This document shows positions 40,671 to 51,075 of a DNA stretch of 64,000 nucleotides, piece by piece. The number at the start of each line of letters is the position of its first letter. Position 1 is the stretch's first letter. The notes below the pieces were generated by a model. It did no database searches and was not told where the DNA came from. It saw only the letters and a program-made list of their open reading frames with translations. Made by a program: the position numbers and the translations under genes. The stretch lies in NCBI GenBank assembly GCA_905221605.1, contig CAJNDS010002613.1:215001-279000 (forward strand), given 5' to 3'. Source of the DNA: Symbiodinium natans. Lineage: Eukaryota > Sar > Dinophyceae > Suessiales > Symbiodiniaceae.

Positions 40671-42668
40671 GAAGGCATCCCACTCCCACCACCATGAGAT
40701 TGCCCACGTCGGCTTGAACGGCAACAGGACTCTGGCGCAGGGCTTATTGCTGAAAGCTCGGGCAGGCTTCACTCTTTGCTTCTGACGCTTGAGTTCGGTG
40801 CAAAATGCTTCATACCACGTATCATGTCTCAGTGAATCAGGGTGCGGTCACTGCCTCGCGGGAGGAAGTCATCGAGGGGTCGGGGCTCTGAGATCCCTCT
40901 CGAAGCACGAAGCCTCCTTTTGTGACTTTGGCCTTGCTGAGGAGTTGGACGGATTCCTTGCCGCGTCTCCAACATGTTTTGGAATGTTTTGGAGCATTCT
41001 GAAGCATGCAAATCCTACTTGGCAGGGACAGGAACTTGCTCTTCCTCCTGTGGATAGACGGCGTGCTGCTGCGGCCTCTGACGCAGCAACAAAGCTTTCA
41101 CTCCGTGCCAGTTTGCGACCGCAGCCATGAATGGCCAGAAGTTTTCAGCTCTAAATGTGCAGGGCGTGCTGATCCACCTGCTTAAGGTATCATGTGCAGT
41201 CAGTCATTGCCTATGTCGTAATGTCGGTGGCCTAGTCTTCAGTGTCGAATGCTGTCTAGACGCAGAAGAGATGAGTTTAGCCGTGTCCCTTCCCGCCCCC
41301 CGCGCGCCTCAAAGGTCGTACCTGTCTCCAGTCACCGTTTCGGCCTGGCTCTTGGCATTGGCACCTGGACAACGCTGCTTGCACAGGTGTCGAGACTTTC
41401 TATCACCAGTTGTTATTTCTCACTTAGGTTGTAAACACGCTGAAGCGTGCACTGATCATCTGCATCAGCGTGCAGGTCTGCTTTCGGACAGAGGTGTTGT
41501 TTCATTACATAAAGCCCCATACCCCCACAATGATAAACTCGGTCTTCAGATTCTTTGTAGCACCAGGTCTTCGGAAACCAAGTGACTCCGCTGACACAGC
41601 TTGGCCAGATACTCAGGGGGTTTTGCGCAGACTAGGCTTCAGGACTGAGAGGAGAGAAACCGATAAACGAGAGAGACGTAGCTACAGAAGCACCTGAAAT
41701 ATGAGTGGGCTCCTCGCCATAGCTTGGGATGTTCGAACCATTTAGCTTGGCGACGAGTGTCAAGGGATGCAATGCAGCTGCTTTAAGAGAGAGCGGCAGT
41801 TTGAGAGCATCTGATTGATGTAGTTCCTGATCTCCAAGTTGTACGCTCGTTGCAAGTCGATCTGTCGCCCCGAACAGACGAGGGGGAGGGTGCATATGGG
41901 TGCATTGTCATGCCGCTAGTTCCAGCTTCTTCTTTTTCTTAATGCCCTGAAGAACAGAAACGCAGACACATAGGCAGGAAGACTTGTCGCAATCGGCAGG
42001 CATTATGTGAGTCAGGAAAAGGGTGGGTCTTCGTGCGTGCGCAGCTCAGGAACCTTCATTTGCCTCTGCGGCGTGCTTTGCTACAACTGGGCAAAGCCGC
42101 AGATCTCAGAGACTGGCCAGGGCTGATGTAATGGATGTAATTGGTTTCTTGCCGTGCTGTGAAGCTGTGAGCTACCGTGCCTGATATGACCAGTTGTGAC
42201 CAGTTGTGACCTGAAACTCGGGTTGTTTCAGTTGAAGATTTAGGGTCGTCCTGCAGACTGGGACTGCAGGGGTTACCCTGGGACTGTAGTTTGACCCTTT
42301 CAAGTGTTTCATAACAGGCTGAGACAGACCACGGAAAGATGCAGGGGAGCTTACACAGGAGGCCAAAGATCCTTTTCTGAAGCCTGGGGAGCGCTGGAGC
42401 ATAGAAGTGCTTGGCACCACAGCAGACTCTGTCTCCAGTAAGGAGCACAGCAATCCCAGTGAGGCAGCGACGGCGTCTGCTCCTGCCCGCCTGGAGCAGA
42501 TAGAAGCTCCAAATGCTCATACCGAGATGCTTCCACCGGCATCACACAGAGCAGCCCCGTGGGCACGACAGGGTTGCCATCTCCTGCAGGTGCTCATCCT
42601 GAGATGCCTCCGCCTCTACGTCTTCTCCACAGCCAAGCGATGGACGCTGAACAGGCCTGCACCTGCAA
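40671..42668. other. No recognisable gene
   Basis: Overlapping frames occur at 40789-41130, 41127-41585 and 42056-42712 on both strands. Some may include exons, but no domain or splice chain is visible. Confidence 0.3.
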
Positions 42669-42977
42669 ATGAACCTCTTCTCCCAGGCTCTTCTCCGAAG
42701 AGACCTCCGTGATGATGTCGACTCAAAGCCGAAGAAGGAGAAGAAGGACGTCCTGAAGCCCTTCGAGTACTATCGCCCGGAGGCTCTCGTCGAGAGGATC
42801 CTTCAGTACATCAACGACCGCATGCGTGGAGAGCTGTGGGACGAGTGGACGAACTCTCTCCTCATCAACCCACCCGATGTGCGACGTGGGGGTTTGCAAG
42901 CTGGCGTGAGCGACGACTACCTGTGGTGTGTGGGCGACCGGCCGTCAGCACCAGGAACATATCGGATCGCGCTGTAA
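42669..42977 (+). CDS. Probable coding exon, unknown charged protein
   Basis: A 102-codon frame from ATG 42669. Residues 19-69 read like a folded charged protein: PKKEKKDVLKPFEYY, then RPEALVERILQYINDR, then WDEWTNSLLINPPDV. After about residue 72 (RRG) the composition changes and a GTGCGACG site at 42878 could be a splice donor, so the true exon may end there. No family recognised. No minus-strand frame of similar quality overlaps it. Confidence 0.4.
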   Translation: MNLFSQALLRRDLRDDVDSKPKKEKKDVLKPFEYYRPEALVERILQYINDRMRGELWDEWTNSLLINPPDVRRGGLQAGVSDDYLWCVGDRPSAPGTYRIAL

Positions 42978-44378
42978 TTGAAGTGGAGCCAGGTGAGCTC
43001 ACAAGTGCAGGAGTGCGTGGAGGTCCAGGTTCAAAAGCAGAAGCGTCCGAACAATGCTGCCACGCCGGTCAAGGCGAGGCCTACCGCCCGCCACTGAGAA
43101 TCTTCCATTAGCTTGACTGCAGAGGAGTTGGCTCGGGGCAAAAAAAGGGAGCTGCGTGTAGTGTAACGGCTTGCTGCTGCAACTGGGCAAAGCGCAGATC
43201 TCAGACACTGGCCAGGGCCAGGGCATCTCTTTTTGCAGGGTCTCCCCCCAAAGCCAGCTGTGTCGCTCAGGCAACAAGGGGCCAAGTCGTGAGATGCCAA
43301 CGTTGCCATCCTCAGATCTTGTATGCTCCTTCTTCGGGGCAGTTCCTGTTGCATCTGGTCGAAGACGACTTCTTGCAACGCTAGACGCTTGTGTTGCCAG
43401 AGCTGAGGTTTCAATCCAGCAGACTGGTGATGCTTCTGATGGCTATAGTTCCAGCTGGGGAGGCAAAAGTACCCATAGCGTCGGCTTCCCGATTGCGCGA
43501 GTATTTCCTTTTGCATTGGCACGTGCTAATTTGCAAAACTGTCACGCAACACAGAAGTTCGAATCCAAAGCATTTAAGAAACAAGAGCACTCGAAGCCGC
43601 CAGGGGGAATAGCTATAATACTTGAGGCAAGGGTCTGCGCCTGTTTTGATGAAGAGTTCCTCATGTGTTGAAGTCGAGATCTACGTCATGCCTGGGTTTG
43701 CAACTGTTTCTGTGCAACACTGGTCCAGACCCAGGTGGAGACGTGGGAAACCCTGTCTGCCAACGCTGACTTTCAACTGCTCTGGAAGCCTCACTCGTTA
43801 TTAATTCGATGCGCGGGTGCTCTGCAGGAACAAATGCAAGGAACACCCACGATGCGTGGGAGGGTCGTGTCTGCACTCACTGCGGCATGCACAGATCCTT
43901 CACTTAGTGAGGCATCAAAGCGGCTGTAGTAGCTGCTGACAGAGATTGTCCAGCCTTGCCTTGCCACATGTACCATCAGAGAACCCTAAGCCCTAAACCG
44001 AAAATCGGCAAGCGAGGCAAGGCATCAGAACCCAGGCCGAGCAGAGGGCACACGAAGTGGTCGCTGCCGCGGTTGCCGAAGGTTCCCGGGGCAAGTGCTC
44101 CCAGCTCCACTGGTGTCGATCTGCTCCTCATGGATTCAACGCGCGAGGAGGAAGTGCGCTTGCCATGACAGCTATCAGACTGGGCACATCGCATGTTTTG
44201 CATCAGCACGGAGTGTCTTGGAGAGGCAAGGGCTTATGCAAGGGAGGGGCCTTGCCCAGCTGTTTTGGATCAGGAAAGTGGCGGCAGCAGCATCTGCAGC
44301 ACGTGCAGTTTGAACCATTGAAGCCCAGCACCAACATCAAGACCCAGCCAGCAAGAGCAGTTTGAGTTTTTGAGAGGC
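42978..44378. other. No recognisable gene
   Basis: Frames of up to 166 codons (43171-43671 on +, 43031-43522 on -) overlap each other without domains. A 20-base telomere-like remnant lies at 43981-44000. Confidence 0.3.
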
Positions 44379-45732
44379 ATGAACACGTGCTCCATGCGGG
44401 CCGGCCATGATGTATTGCTGAGCCTGAAGCTGTGGAGTCTCGGAATCCTCGCAGTACGAGGAGGATTCAACACATGTGAGGCTTCACTGCAGCTTGACTC
44501 TCAGACGCAGGATTGCAGCATCTCCGAGACAGTGCCCTTCTCCGGTTCCATGTTCCAGCAGATGGCTGGCAAAGTGAACTCCACCGAAGCATGCGCGGCA
44601 CTTTGTGCCGGGGCGGCCCTTCAGGGATGCGAAGCCTTCATCTTCTGCAAGCCCGACGAGACTTCGCACGAGGTTGGGCTGTCGGTGGACTTCTGCATGC
44701 TGCTGCATGCAGTCCGAGAGGTGCCCAAGCGCCCAAACTTCGGGTGTTTTTTAGGCCTTTAGGTCGTTCCTCCCCACCCCAACCCCCACTGTCAAGAACA
44801 CCAGCTTGGAACCAAAGAGAACCTTACGCCCTTCCAAAAGGTGCCTGATGACCGAAGCCCATTCCCCGGCAGATGCAGCTCTGGCCGCGCCTGCGCGTCT
44901 GATTGTCGGGATTTAGACTCTCAGCTATCCCGCATCTTTCCGGACGCTGATGCTTCGCTAACTTCCAGCTGCTCGGAACTCATTGGCCATCAGCCTGGCA
45001 ACTGCTGGTCGTCATGGAATGATGGGAAGCGAGAGGAGGAAGCGACCGATCCCGATATACGGCTGGTGCAGGCCCTTTGTCCGGAAAGCTGCCGGTCTTG
45101 TTCCAGTGCTGCGATACGTGGCCTGTCAGTCGGTGGACGAAGCCACGCTACCGTGGCTGCAGCTGAGTTAGCTCGCAGGACGGAATTGGTGCCTGCTACC
45201 CCTCAGTGCACAGTCGAACAGGGGGTGGTCTATGAGGATGTCGCTGGATATCTTTTCAAATGGCGGGCCGTGCTCAATGCCGATATTTGTGCCTCCTTGT
45301 GCTCAAGCAGCACAGACTGTCTTGCATTCACCTTCTATGCGGCAGACCACGCCGAGTTTTCGAAGTTCGATTGTGTTTTGCATAATTCTACAGCTGCCAC
45401 AAGCGGTCGCCGATCGAACTCCTGCTGTATCTCTGGACAAGCATGTGCTGCACGGTGTCGCAATCAAAACCTCTACGTCCCTGCCTCATCACAAGAAGCC
45501 TTGTAATCTGCCTGCGTCATCCAAGAATTTCTCTTAGCCGCTCCGTAAGGTGTCGCTGCTGATGCAGACCAGTGGCCTCTCCTACATCACCAACTGCGAG
45601 GAGTACGTGGTGTCACTCCTGTTTGCTCAGAATGTGAGTGCATGTCAGCACCTATCAGATCCAGAGCCAACAGAGGGCCTTTGCTCTCTCAGCTGCTATG
45701 CACGTATGCCTGGGAACAGCTGCTCGGCATGA
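44379..45732 (+). CDS. Secreted PAN/Apple-like cysteine-rich protein, multi-exon
   Basis: PAN/Apple modules are disulphide-bonded binding domains of extracellular proteins (family knowledge). The first exon opens at ATG 44379 or 44394 with a signal-like hydrophobic run (VLLSLKLWSLGILAV). One module follows: CSISETVPF, then STEACAALC, CEAFIFC and FCMLLHAV. A GTGCCC donor near 44719 and an acceptor after CCCCGGCAG (about 44870) join it to SGRACASDC, an intervening Cys-rich segment ending CPESCRSC (45080-45104), and a second module: CTVEQGVVYEDVAGYLFKW, ADICASLC, CLAFTFYA, CVLHNSTAA, SGQACAARC. The parallel SGRACASDC and SGQACAARC ends support two copies. A third exon (about 45569-45732, after GATGCAG) adds a Cys-rich end and TGA. 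Exon limits are approximate; ligand unknown. Confidence 0.5.
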
Positions 45733-46760
45733 CCAGCCTTGCTAAGCCGTGCTAGGCTTCCCTGATTTTTGATGGGTTCCGAACATGATTCGCCTACTGA
45801 TTGCTGAGCTCAGAGTGCAGCATGAGTGCAGGGACGAGCTGCATGGGCGCAGGTACGGATGATACCTACCCAACGCTGCCACCCAGCACAACTCCCACAT
45901 CAACATCAACGCTGCGCCCTCCAGGCCAGAAACAGCAGGGCACATGAGGGTCGAGGAATGCTGAGGCTTCATTGAAAAGAGCGGGGGATGAGCATGGAGC
46001 CTCATGGAGCAGCTCTGCTGGTAGGGAGGGACGAGTTGGGGCGCTGCCGGAAAGTAGGCAGTGTTGAGATGCTGTCTTGGACGAGAAAGCTCCGAATGGT
46101 CTCCTGGTTCTGATGCGCCGTCCAAGCAAAGCGGCAACTAATGGAGGCAAACCGCAAAACAGGCAGGGTAAGGAACCTGGAATGGATTGGAGGTGGGGTA
46201 CTTGCTTTACGCTACACTCACGCCCGAAGCCACGCCGGATTAGAGGTCATACTGTTCAAGCACGTCTACGCAAACAAAGACAGAAGAGAGTTGTGTGTTT
46301 GCGTTGTCAAGACGGGCCCCAACTGTGCACTTTGCAGACTTTGCAATGACCTTCAATCCATCGTCAGGGGTGGGCCAAGCCACTACTACAACCCCCGGGA
46401 GCACGACTACCTCCGTGACTCCTCGGCCTGGGGTTGCGCAGACCTCTGTCGGGTACACCCTTTGGCCAAGACGGCCAAGCTGTGCCCTGGTGATTTCACT
46501 GGTCTTCCTGATGACCGGGTGACCCATCTGACATCATGGGACGCTTCGTCATGCTCAGCAGGTGCAAGGAGCAGACAGAGGAAGAGCATGAAAGAGCCCT
46601 GACAACAGCTTCGGCAAGAGCCGACGAGCCCTTCGAGAATGACAAGAAGCTCCCGCTCCGAGGGAACCCAATGTGGTGCCCTCTGATGCGGGGAGTAAGT
46701 GGCTGATGAGCCCAAGCCTAAGCTCCAAAGAATATGAGCGAATGAGACTGCTGTGTGCAG
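45733..46760. other. No recognised domain; one 153-codon frame
   Basis: A + frame at 46141-46602 from ATG contains several cysteines (CALCRLCNDL) and a plausible mixed composition, but a minus-strand frame and another + frame overlap it. It could be a downstream exon of the PAN-like gene or unrelated. Confidence 0.25.
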
Positions 46761-46952
46761 GACAAGAGCGAATTGCAGAATGCACTGGACCTTGAAGTTG
46801 CTGTGGATATGCTCCTAGCCCAACATCCGCGAAATCGCAAGACCAATCCGACTGAAGACTCTGCACTCTTAGACGAAGAGCCCTTGCCCCTTGCAGCCGG
46901 CTTGGCTGATTTCCGTGCTACTCGATGCGATGCAGCGATGCAGTGGAGCTAG
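46761..46952 (+). CDS. Exon-like fragment, unknown protein
   Basis: Follows a good acceptor (CTGTGTGCAG) and stays open 64 codons to TAG: DKSELQNALDLEVAVDMLLA, then RKTNPTEDSALLDEEPLPL. The composition is protein-like, probably a helix then an acidic linker. No family recognised; likely the last exon of an unassigned gene. Confidence 0.3.
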   Translation, partial: DKSELQNALDLEVAVDMLLAQHPRNRKTNPTEDSALLDEEPLPLAAGLADFRATRCDAAMQWS

Positions 46953-47827
46953 TCACAGGTAAGCAGCGAGCCCATGTAGTAAGACATGATATCGCAGTGC
47001 TTCTGAACCAACAGCTTATGGAGAATCACTGGTTGCCTTGGTTCAGGCAGATGCGTGGACATTAACGTGACGAACACGGTGGCAAGTTTAGGGTTTGTAG
47101 GATGAACTTAAGGTTTTCCCAGATCTACCACAAGCTCCTTACTACTGTTGGCCTGAATGTGAAGCGTGGCACAGCGCGGCCATGTCCTACACCAGAGCAG
47201 AAGCTGAAGACCTGCTGGTCAGACTGGAGCACAGCCTGCAGCGACATGCGGACGCAGCTGCGTGGCCGCAGTGAGCTGTGGGTGGAATGGACTCGACGGA
47301 TATTGCGGGGATCCATATGGGGTTTTACGGGTGTGGGGTGCGTTGATGGTCTTACAGTATCTCACTAGGGCTGAGGGTTGGTCCGACATGTGCAAGGCAT
47401 CTAAGCGCAATTTCTTCATGACTGCTTTGGAATGAAGCTATGCGGATGTGAATGATCTCGTGGCTGACATGTGGCTTGTGCCCAGACAGCTGGTGTTCGG
47501 CGGAAGGCTGCTGAGACTGAGGTCTTGAAGGACCGCCAGAGTTTCCGCAGAAGGTATCAGGAGGCCACACGATGTCACAAGTCTCAAGATCGCGACAGGA
47601 GCTTGGAGCGGCCCGAGATTTACTCGCCAAGGCAGCAGCTCGGAAGCTTTGGCATTGAATGCATCGCAGCTTAGTTCGGCCAATTCAGAGCCGTGTGATT
47701 TGGGGTCCGTCTACAATAGTATTAATACTCTATAGTACTTAATATTATTTCATGACACACAAAAGACATATTATACGAAAATATCATATAATTATTTTAC
47801 TTCGAACATCCCCACCCTCTCTTGGTA
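46953..47827. other. No recognisable gene; AT-rich patch at 47701-47808
   Basis: Frames at 47102-47368 and 47471-47674 lack domains. At 47701-47808 composition switches to AT-rich with the palindrome AGTATTAATACT. Confidence 0.35.
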
Positions 47828-48022
47828 GAGATACTCTGGGGTTGGGCACTCTGGGGCAGGGCAGTCCAGGGAGACTCTGGGGTTGGGCACTGCAGGGAGA
47901 CTCTGGGGCTTGGCACTTGGGGACACTCTAAACTTGGGCACTCCAGACTCTGGGGCTGGGCACTGCGGGGACACTCTGGTTGGGCACTCCAGGGAGACTC
48001 TGGGGTTGGGCACTCCACTGAG
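47828..48022 (+). repeat. CTCTGGGGTTGGGCACT minisatellite
   Basis: About eight units of 20-27 bases built around GACTCTGGGGTTGGGCACTC, with length variants. Confidence 0.9.
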
Positions 48023-48176
48023 GAGTAGACCTGGCGAGGAGAAGAGTTCCGGGCGAGGAGACGAGTTGAGTTTAAAATCTAACAACCCCACACCGAGGGT
48101 GGGGAATGACACAATAACATCACATACAGGACCAAGTCATAGCACGGAGTGATCTCAACGTCCTTCACCGAGTCCC

Positions 48177-48233
48177 GTAAACCCTAAACCCTAAGTCCTA
48201 AACCCGAAACCCTAAACCCTAAACCCTCAATTA
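48177..48233 (-). repeat. CCCTAAA interstitial array
   Basis: About eight units including TCCTAAA and CCCGAAA. Confidence 0.88.
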
Positions 48234-48319
48234 GCCCAGGCGCGGGGCGACCGATCCCTCTTGGAGGACGTCTTCGGGGGATCCTGCGAGCGCCTGGCTC
48301 AAGACTGTAGATCCGGAAG

Positions 48320-48433
48320 TACTTGGAGGTTCATGGGTACTTCGAGCCCCAAATCATCAGTCTACTTCTCTAACCTAGAGGACTTCGGGGTGCAGTTATG
48401 ATTTGGTGACAAGTACCCTCCTGAACCTCCAGG
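48320..48433. mobile_element. TIR-1 short inverted-repeat element, copy c
   Basis: 114 bp; TACTTGGAGGTTCATGGGTA at the left, AAGTACCCTCCTGAACCTCC at the right. Shorter than copies a and b but with the same GTTATGATTTGGTGACAAGT-type internal end. Confidence 0.72.
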
Positions 48434-48932
48434 TTGGGGGTAGGCGTTTTGTGGTTTCCTCTATAAGAAGGATCCATCGTGTTCGGAGGGGCGTATGACG
48501 GGCACCCCCTATTTTAGGAACATACCCGGCCGTATCAGACGATGGTCGAACCCGTCAGCGGTACTCCGCAACGCAGATTTCAAAAGTGTGGCCCATCCGA
48601 GATGGCGAGAAAGCACGGCGCTGTCGAGCTCTGATCTTTCGAGTCTAAACCCCCCAATGTCACATCTGCCCGGATCTGTTGTTGTTTGAGGCGGGCAGCT
48701 ACTTTGAGATGTTGGGAGAGATACCCTAAGCCCTAAACAGGTACTTCTGGCGCTACCAGAATGCCCTGGATCGGGTTCAGCTCTCCGAGGACATTGTGCC
48801 AGCCAGCAGAAAAGCCCTCATGTATGACCCGGTGCCCTAGCACACAAACAAGCACCCGCTCAACCTAAAGACGCCCCAAGATCACCTAAGCTCCAAACCC
48901 CGTTCGCCGTCTCAGATGAGTCCACCAGCCCC
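48434..48932. other. TIR-3 fragment then non-coding
   Basis: 48440-48530 has TIR-3-like blocks (CCCCCTATTTTAGGAACATA). A short + frame (48495-48689) is not convincing. A telomere-like remnant lies at 48723-48738. Confidence 0.35.
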
Positions 48933-49191
48933 CTGGTTCTTAGTAGGGATATACCCTTTTAAGGGACTACATAGGGTACCTCATTCCCCCATTCCCTACT
49001 AAACCCTAAACCCTAAACATCCTAAACATCCTAAACATCCTAAACATCCTAAACATCCTAAACATCCTAAACATCCTAAACATCCTAAACATCCTAAACA
49101 TCCTAAACATCCTAAACATCCTAAACATCCTAAACATCCTAAACATCCTAAACATCCTAAACATCCTAAACCCTAAACCCTAAAGAACCAG
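48933..49191. mobile_element. TIR-2 element, copy b, split by a telomere-like array
   Basis: The left TIR (CTGGTTCTTAGTAGGGAT) and core are normal. The right TIR runs CATTCCCCCATTCCCTACTAA to 49002, is interrupted by 182 bases of CCCTAAA-type repeat, and finishes as GAACCAG at 49185-49191. Confidence 0.8.
49003..49184 (-). repeat. CCCTAAA / (CATCCTAAA)17 array
   Basis: Two or three CCCTAAA units at each end enclose about 17 perfect copies of the 9-base unit CATCCTAAA, so a variant monomer has been amplified inside a canonical array. Confidence 0.95.
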
Positions 49192-49288
49192 CCAGGAGCA
49201 TGCCCAGGATCCACGGCTGGGAGACCTTCGAGCTGGGCTGCAGACAGCCAAGGCGGTGCTGCAGGACGTAGGCTGGGCAATTGCCAAA

Positions 49289-49341
49289 CCCTAAACCCTA
49301 AACCCTAAACCCTGAACCCTAAACCCTAAACCCTAAACCCT
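49289..49341 (-). repeat. CCCTAAA interstitial array
   Basis: About seven units, one CCCTGAA. Confidence 0.92.
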
Positions 49342-49357
49342 TAGGCAGCTTCAAAGT

Positions 49358-49615
49358 TTGGCTACTGGAGATGACCGCCCCGACGGAACTGACCTACGAT
49401 GGCCTGGGCCTGGGGACCTGGCCCCTCGAGTGCATCAACCTGGAGCCCACGCTGAAAGGCGCGCCCTCTGCCAAGATGCAATGTATAAGAACAAAGTATA
49501 TTTAATACAGAATTCATACAGTGTATGTATGTCTCTATGTATGTATGTATGTATGTATGTATGTATGTATGTATGTATGTATGTATGTATGTATGTATGT
49601 ATGTATGTATGTATG

Positions 49616-49660
<45 letters not shown>

Positions 49661-50208
49661 TTGTTTGTAAAGTAGTATACAACATGCAAACGAATTCTTA
49701 AATATCGTATGTCTGTGGATGTGTTCCGTGTGATCCTCCAGACCCCCCCCCCCACCCACCCCCAAAGAAGTCGAGCACAGGCTGCAACAAGGCCACGGTG
49801 CGTTTCATGGCGACGCCATCGTTGCCTTCGTGCCTGCCACTGGTCCCAATAAGGCCCATCTGACTTAGTCTCGGTTTTTGACTGATAGATAGATAGATGG
49901 ATAGCTCTCTCTCTCTCTCTCTATATATATAATATTTCTCTCTCTCCATATATAGTATATATACATATATATTTCTTTTTTAAATTACACTTTCTATCAT
50001 GTATCTCATGTTCTCAGGAAGCTAGACCGGACTTCTGGTGAGATCACGGGCCCCGTCCAAGATCCGGAGGCGCGCTGCAGTAGGATCTGCAGAGAAGCCC
50101 TGTAGAGACACCGCCTGGCGGGCTCTTAGTGGGGAATGAAGGAATGAGGTGCCTTTTTGAATCCCTTATATATATATATGTAGATATATATATATATATA
50201 TATATGTA

Positions 50209-50253
<45 letters not shown>

Positions 50254-51075
50254 GTAGATATAGGGCCCCTAATTTCCTCATTCCCTACTCAGCACCAGGG
50301 GGTCTCTGCCCCTCGAGTTTCTGAGGATGATGCTTGGGCCCAGCCCTACACCATCATTGCCTCCAATGCGGCTGGCATGACCAGCCCCCTGCCGGCATTT
50401 GGGCCTGTCAGGTTTAGAGTTTAGGGTTTAGGGTTTAGGGTTTTGGGGTTTAGGGTTTAGGGTTTAGGGTTAGTGTTTAGGGTTTAGGGTCAGTTGTGCA
50501 CCCAAAAAGGAGTGCGTCAGCATGCCTTTGTCTTGCGAGGCACTGACGTGAATTTCAGTGGGAGGACACTGCCTCCGAAAATCATGAAGCACCTCGGCAT
50601 CCAAATACCAACATCCTTGTTCGAGCCCACGTCTCAGACCGGCAAGTGAAGGTACGCGGGTGTCTCTGTGGAGACGGCGCGGTGCCAGGTTGGCCAGAAG
50701 TTACCAGAATCGCAGGTTGAGCACATTTTTTTCGATCGGGGCTGTATATGCTACCTGTACGACATTACCGGTACGACTAAGGGATGCCGCCCGGTGTAGG
50801 TTCAGACTAGTTCAGGGTCTGAGTGTTCTTTTGGTACAGCGCTCCGGCCAGGATTTGCTGGCTGCCGAAGTCTGCAGGTGGTGTTTGCAGCTGGTCGGTC
50901 CAGCCGGAGCTGCCGGAAGGCCTGTGGATTGACGACGACACCGGCGTTATCTTTGGCTCCCCAGCGGCATCCGCCGAACATCGTGTGTACACCGTGGTCG
51001 CCACGAACGGCAGCGGATCTGACAGCTTCACGCTCGAATTCGGTGTGGAAGGTGCTCGAAAATGCAGCGCGGAGG
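49358..51075 (+). CDS. Protein with putative Ig (He_PIG-like) repeats, fragmentary multi-exon gene
   Basis: He_PIG-type domains are small beta-sandwich repeats of large surface or cytoskeletal proteins (family knowledge). Three exon-like pieces fit in order. About 49363-49480 reads [27 protein letters not shown], the start of a repeat. About 50307-50405 reads [20 protein letters not shown], the end of a repeat. About 50870-51056 reads [44 protein letters not shown], nearly a whole repeat with the LPxGL...TGxIxGxP pattern. Introns would hold a TIR-2 element and telomere-like and microsatellite arrays. N- and C-termini are not identified. The pieces may be a decaying gene, since no continuous splice chain was proved. 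Confidence 0.45.
49520..49664 (+). repeat. (ATGT)n-(AT)n-(GT)n compound microsatellite
   Basis: About 22 ATGT units, then 10 AT and 14 GT. The Tyr/Ile/His-rich frames are translations of the repeat. Confidence 0.97.
49741..49985. repeat. C-run, GATA/TC and AT microsatellites
   Basis: A C-rich run at 49741-49762, GATA units at 49884-49903, TC repeats at 49905-49921 and AT-rich steps to 49972. The stretch between the C-run and the GATA units (49770-49860) might be coding but was not assigned. Confidence 0.7.
50115..50298. mobile_element. TIR-2 element, copy c, expanded by AT repeats
   Basis: Left CTCTTAGTGGGGAATGAAGG, right CCTCATTCCCTACTCAGCAC. The core is swollen by about 90 bases of AT repeats containing three ATGTAGAT steps. 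It sits between two coding pieces of the He_PIG-like gene, and its right end CAG lies directly before the next open piece. Confidence 0.72.
50407..50496 (+). repeat. TTTAGGG interstitial array
   Basis: About 12 units with TTTTGGGG and TTAGTG variants, starting directly after a coding piece that ends GPVR. Confidence 0.92.

Noticed and set aside
43550-43580. tRNA T-loop-like GTTCGAATCC
   Set aside because: No acceptor stem or anticodon arm can be placed around it.
49362-49765. Tyr/Ile/His-rich repeat proteins on the minus strand
   Set aside because: Translations of the ATGT/AT/GT microsatellite.
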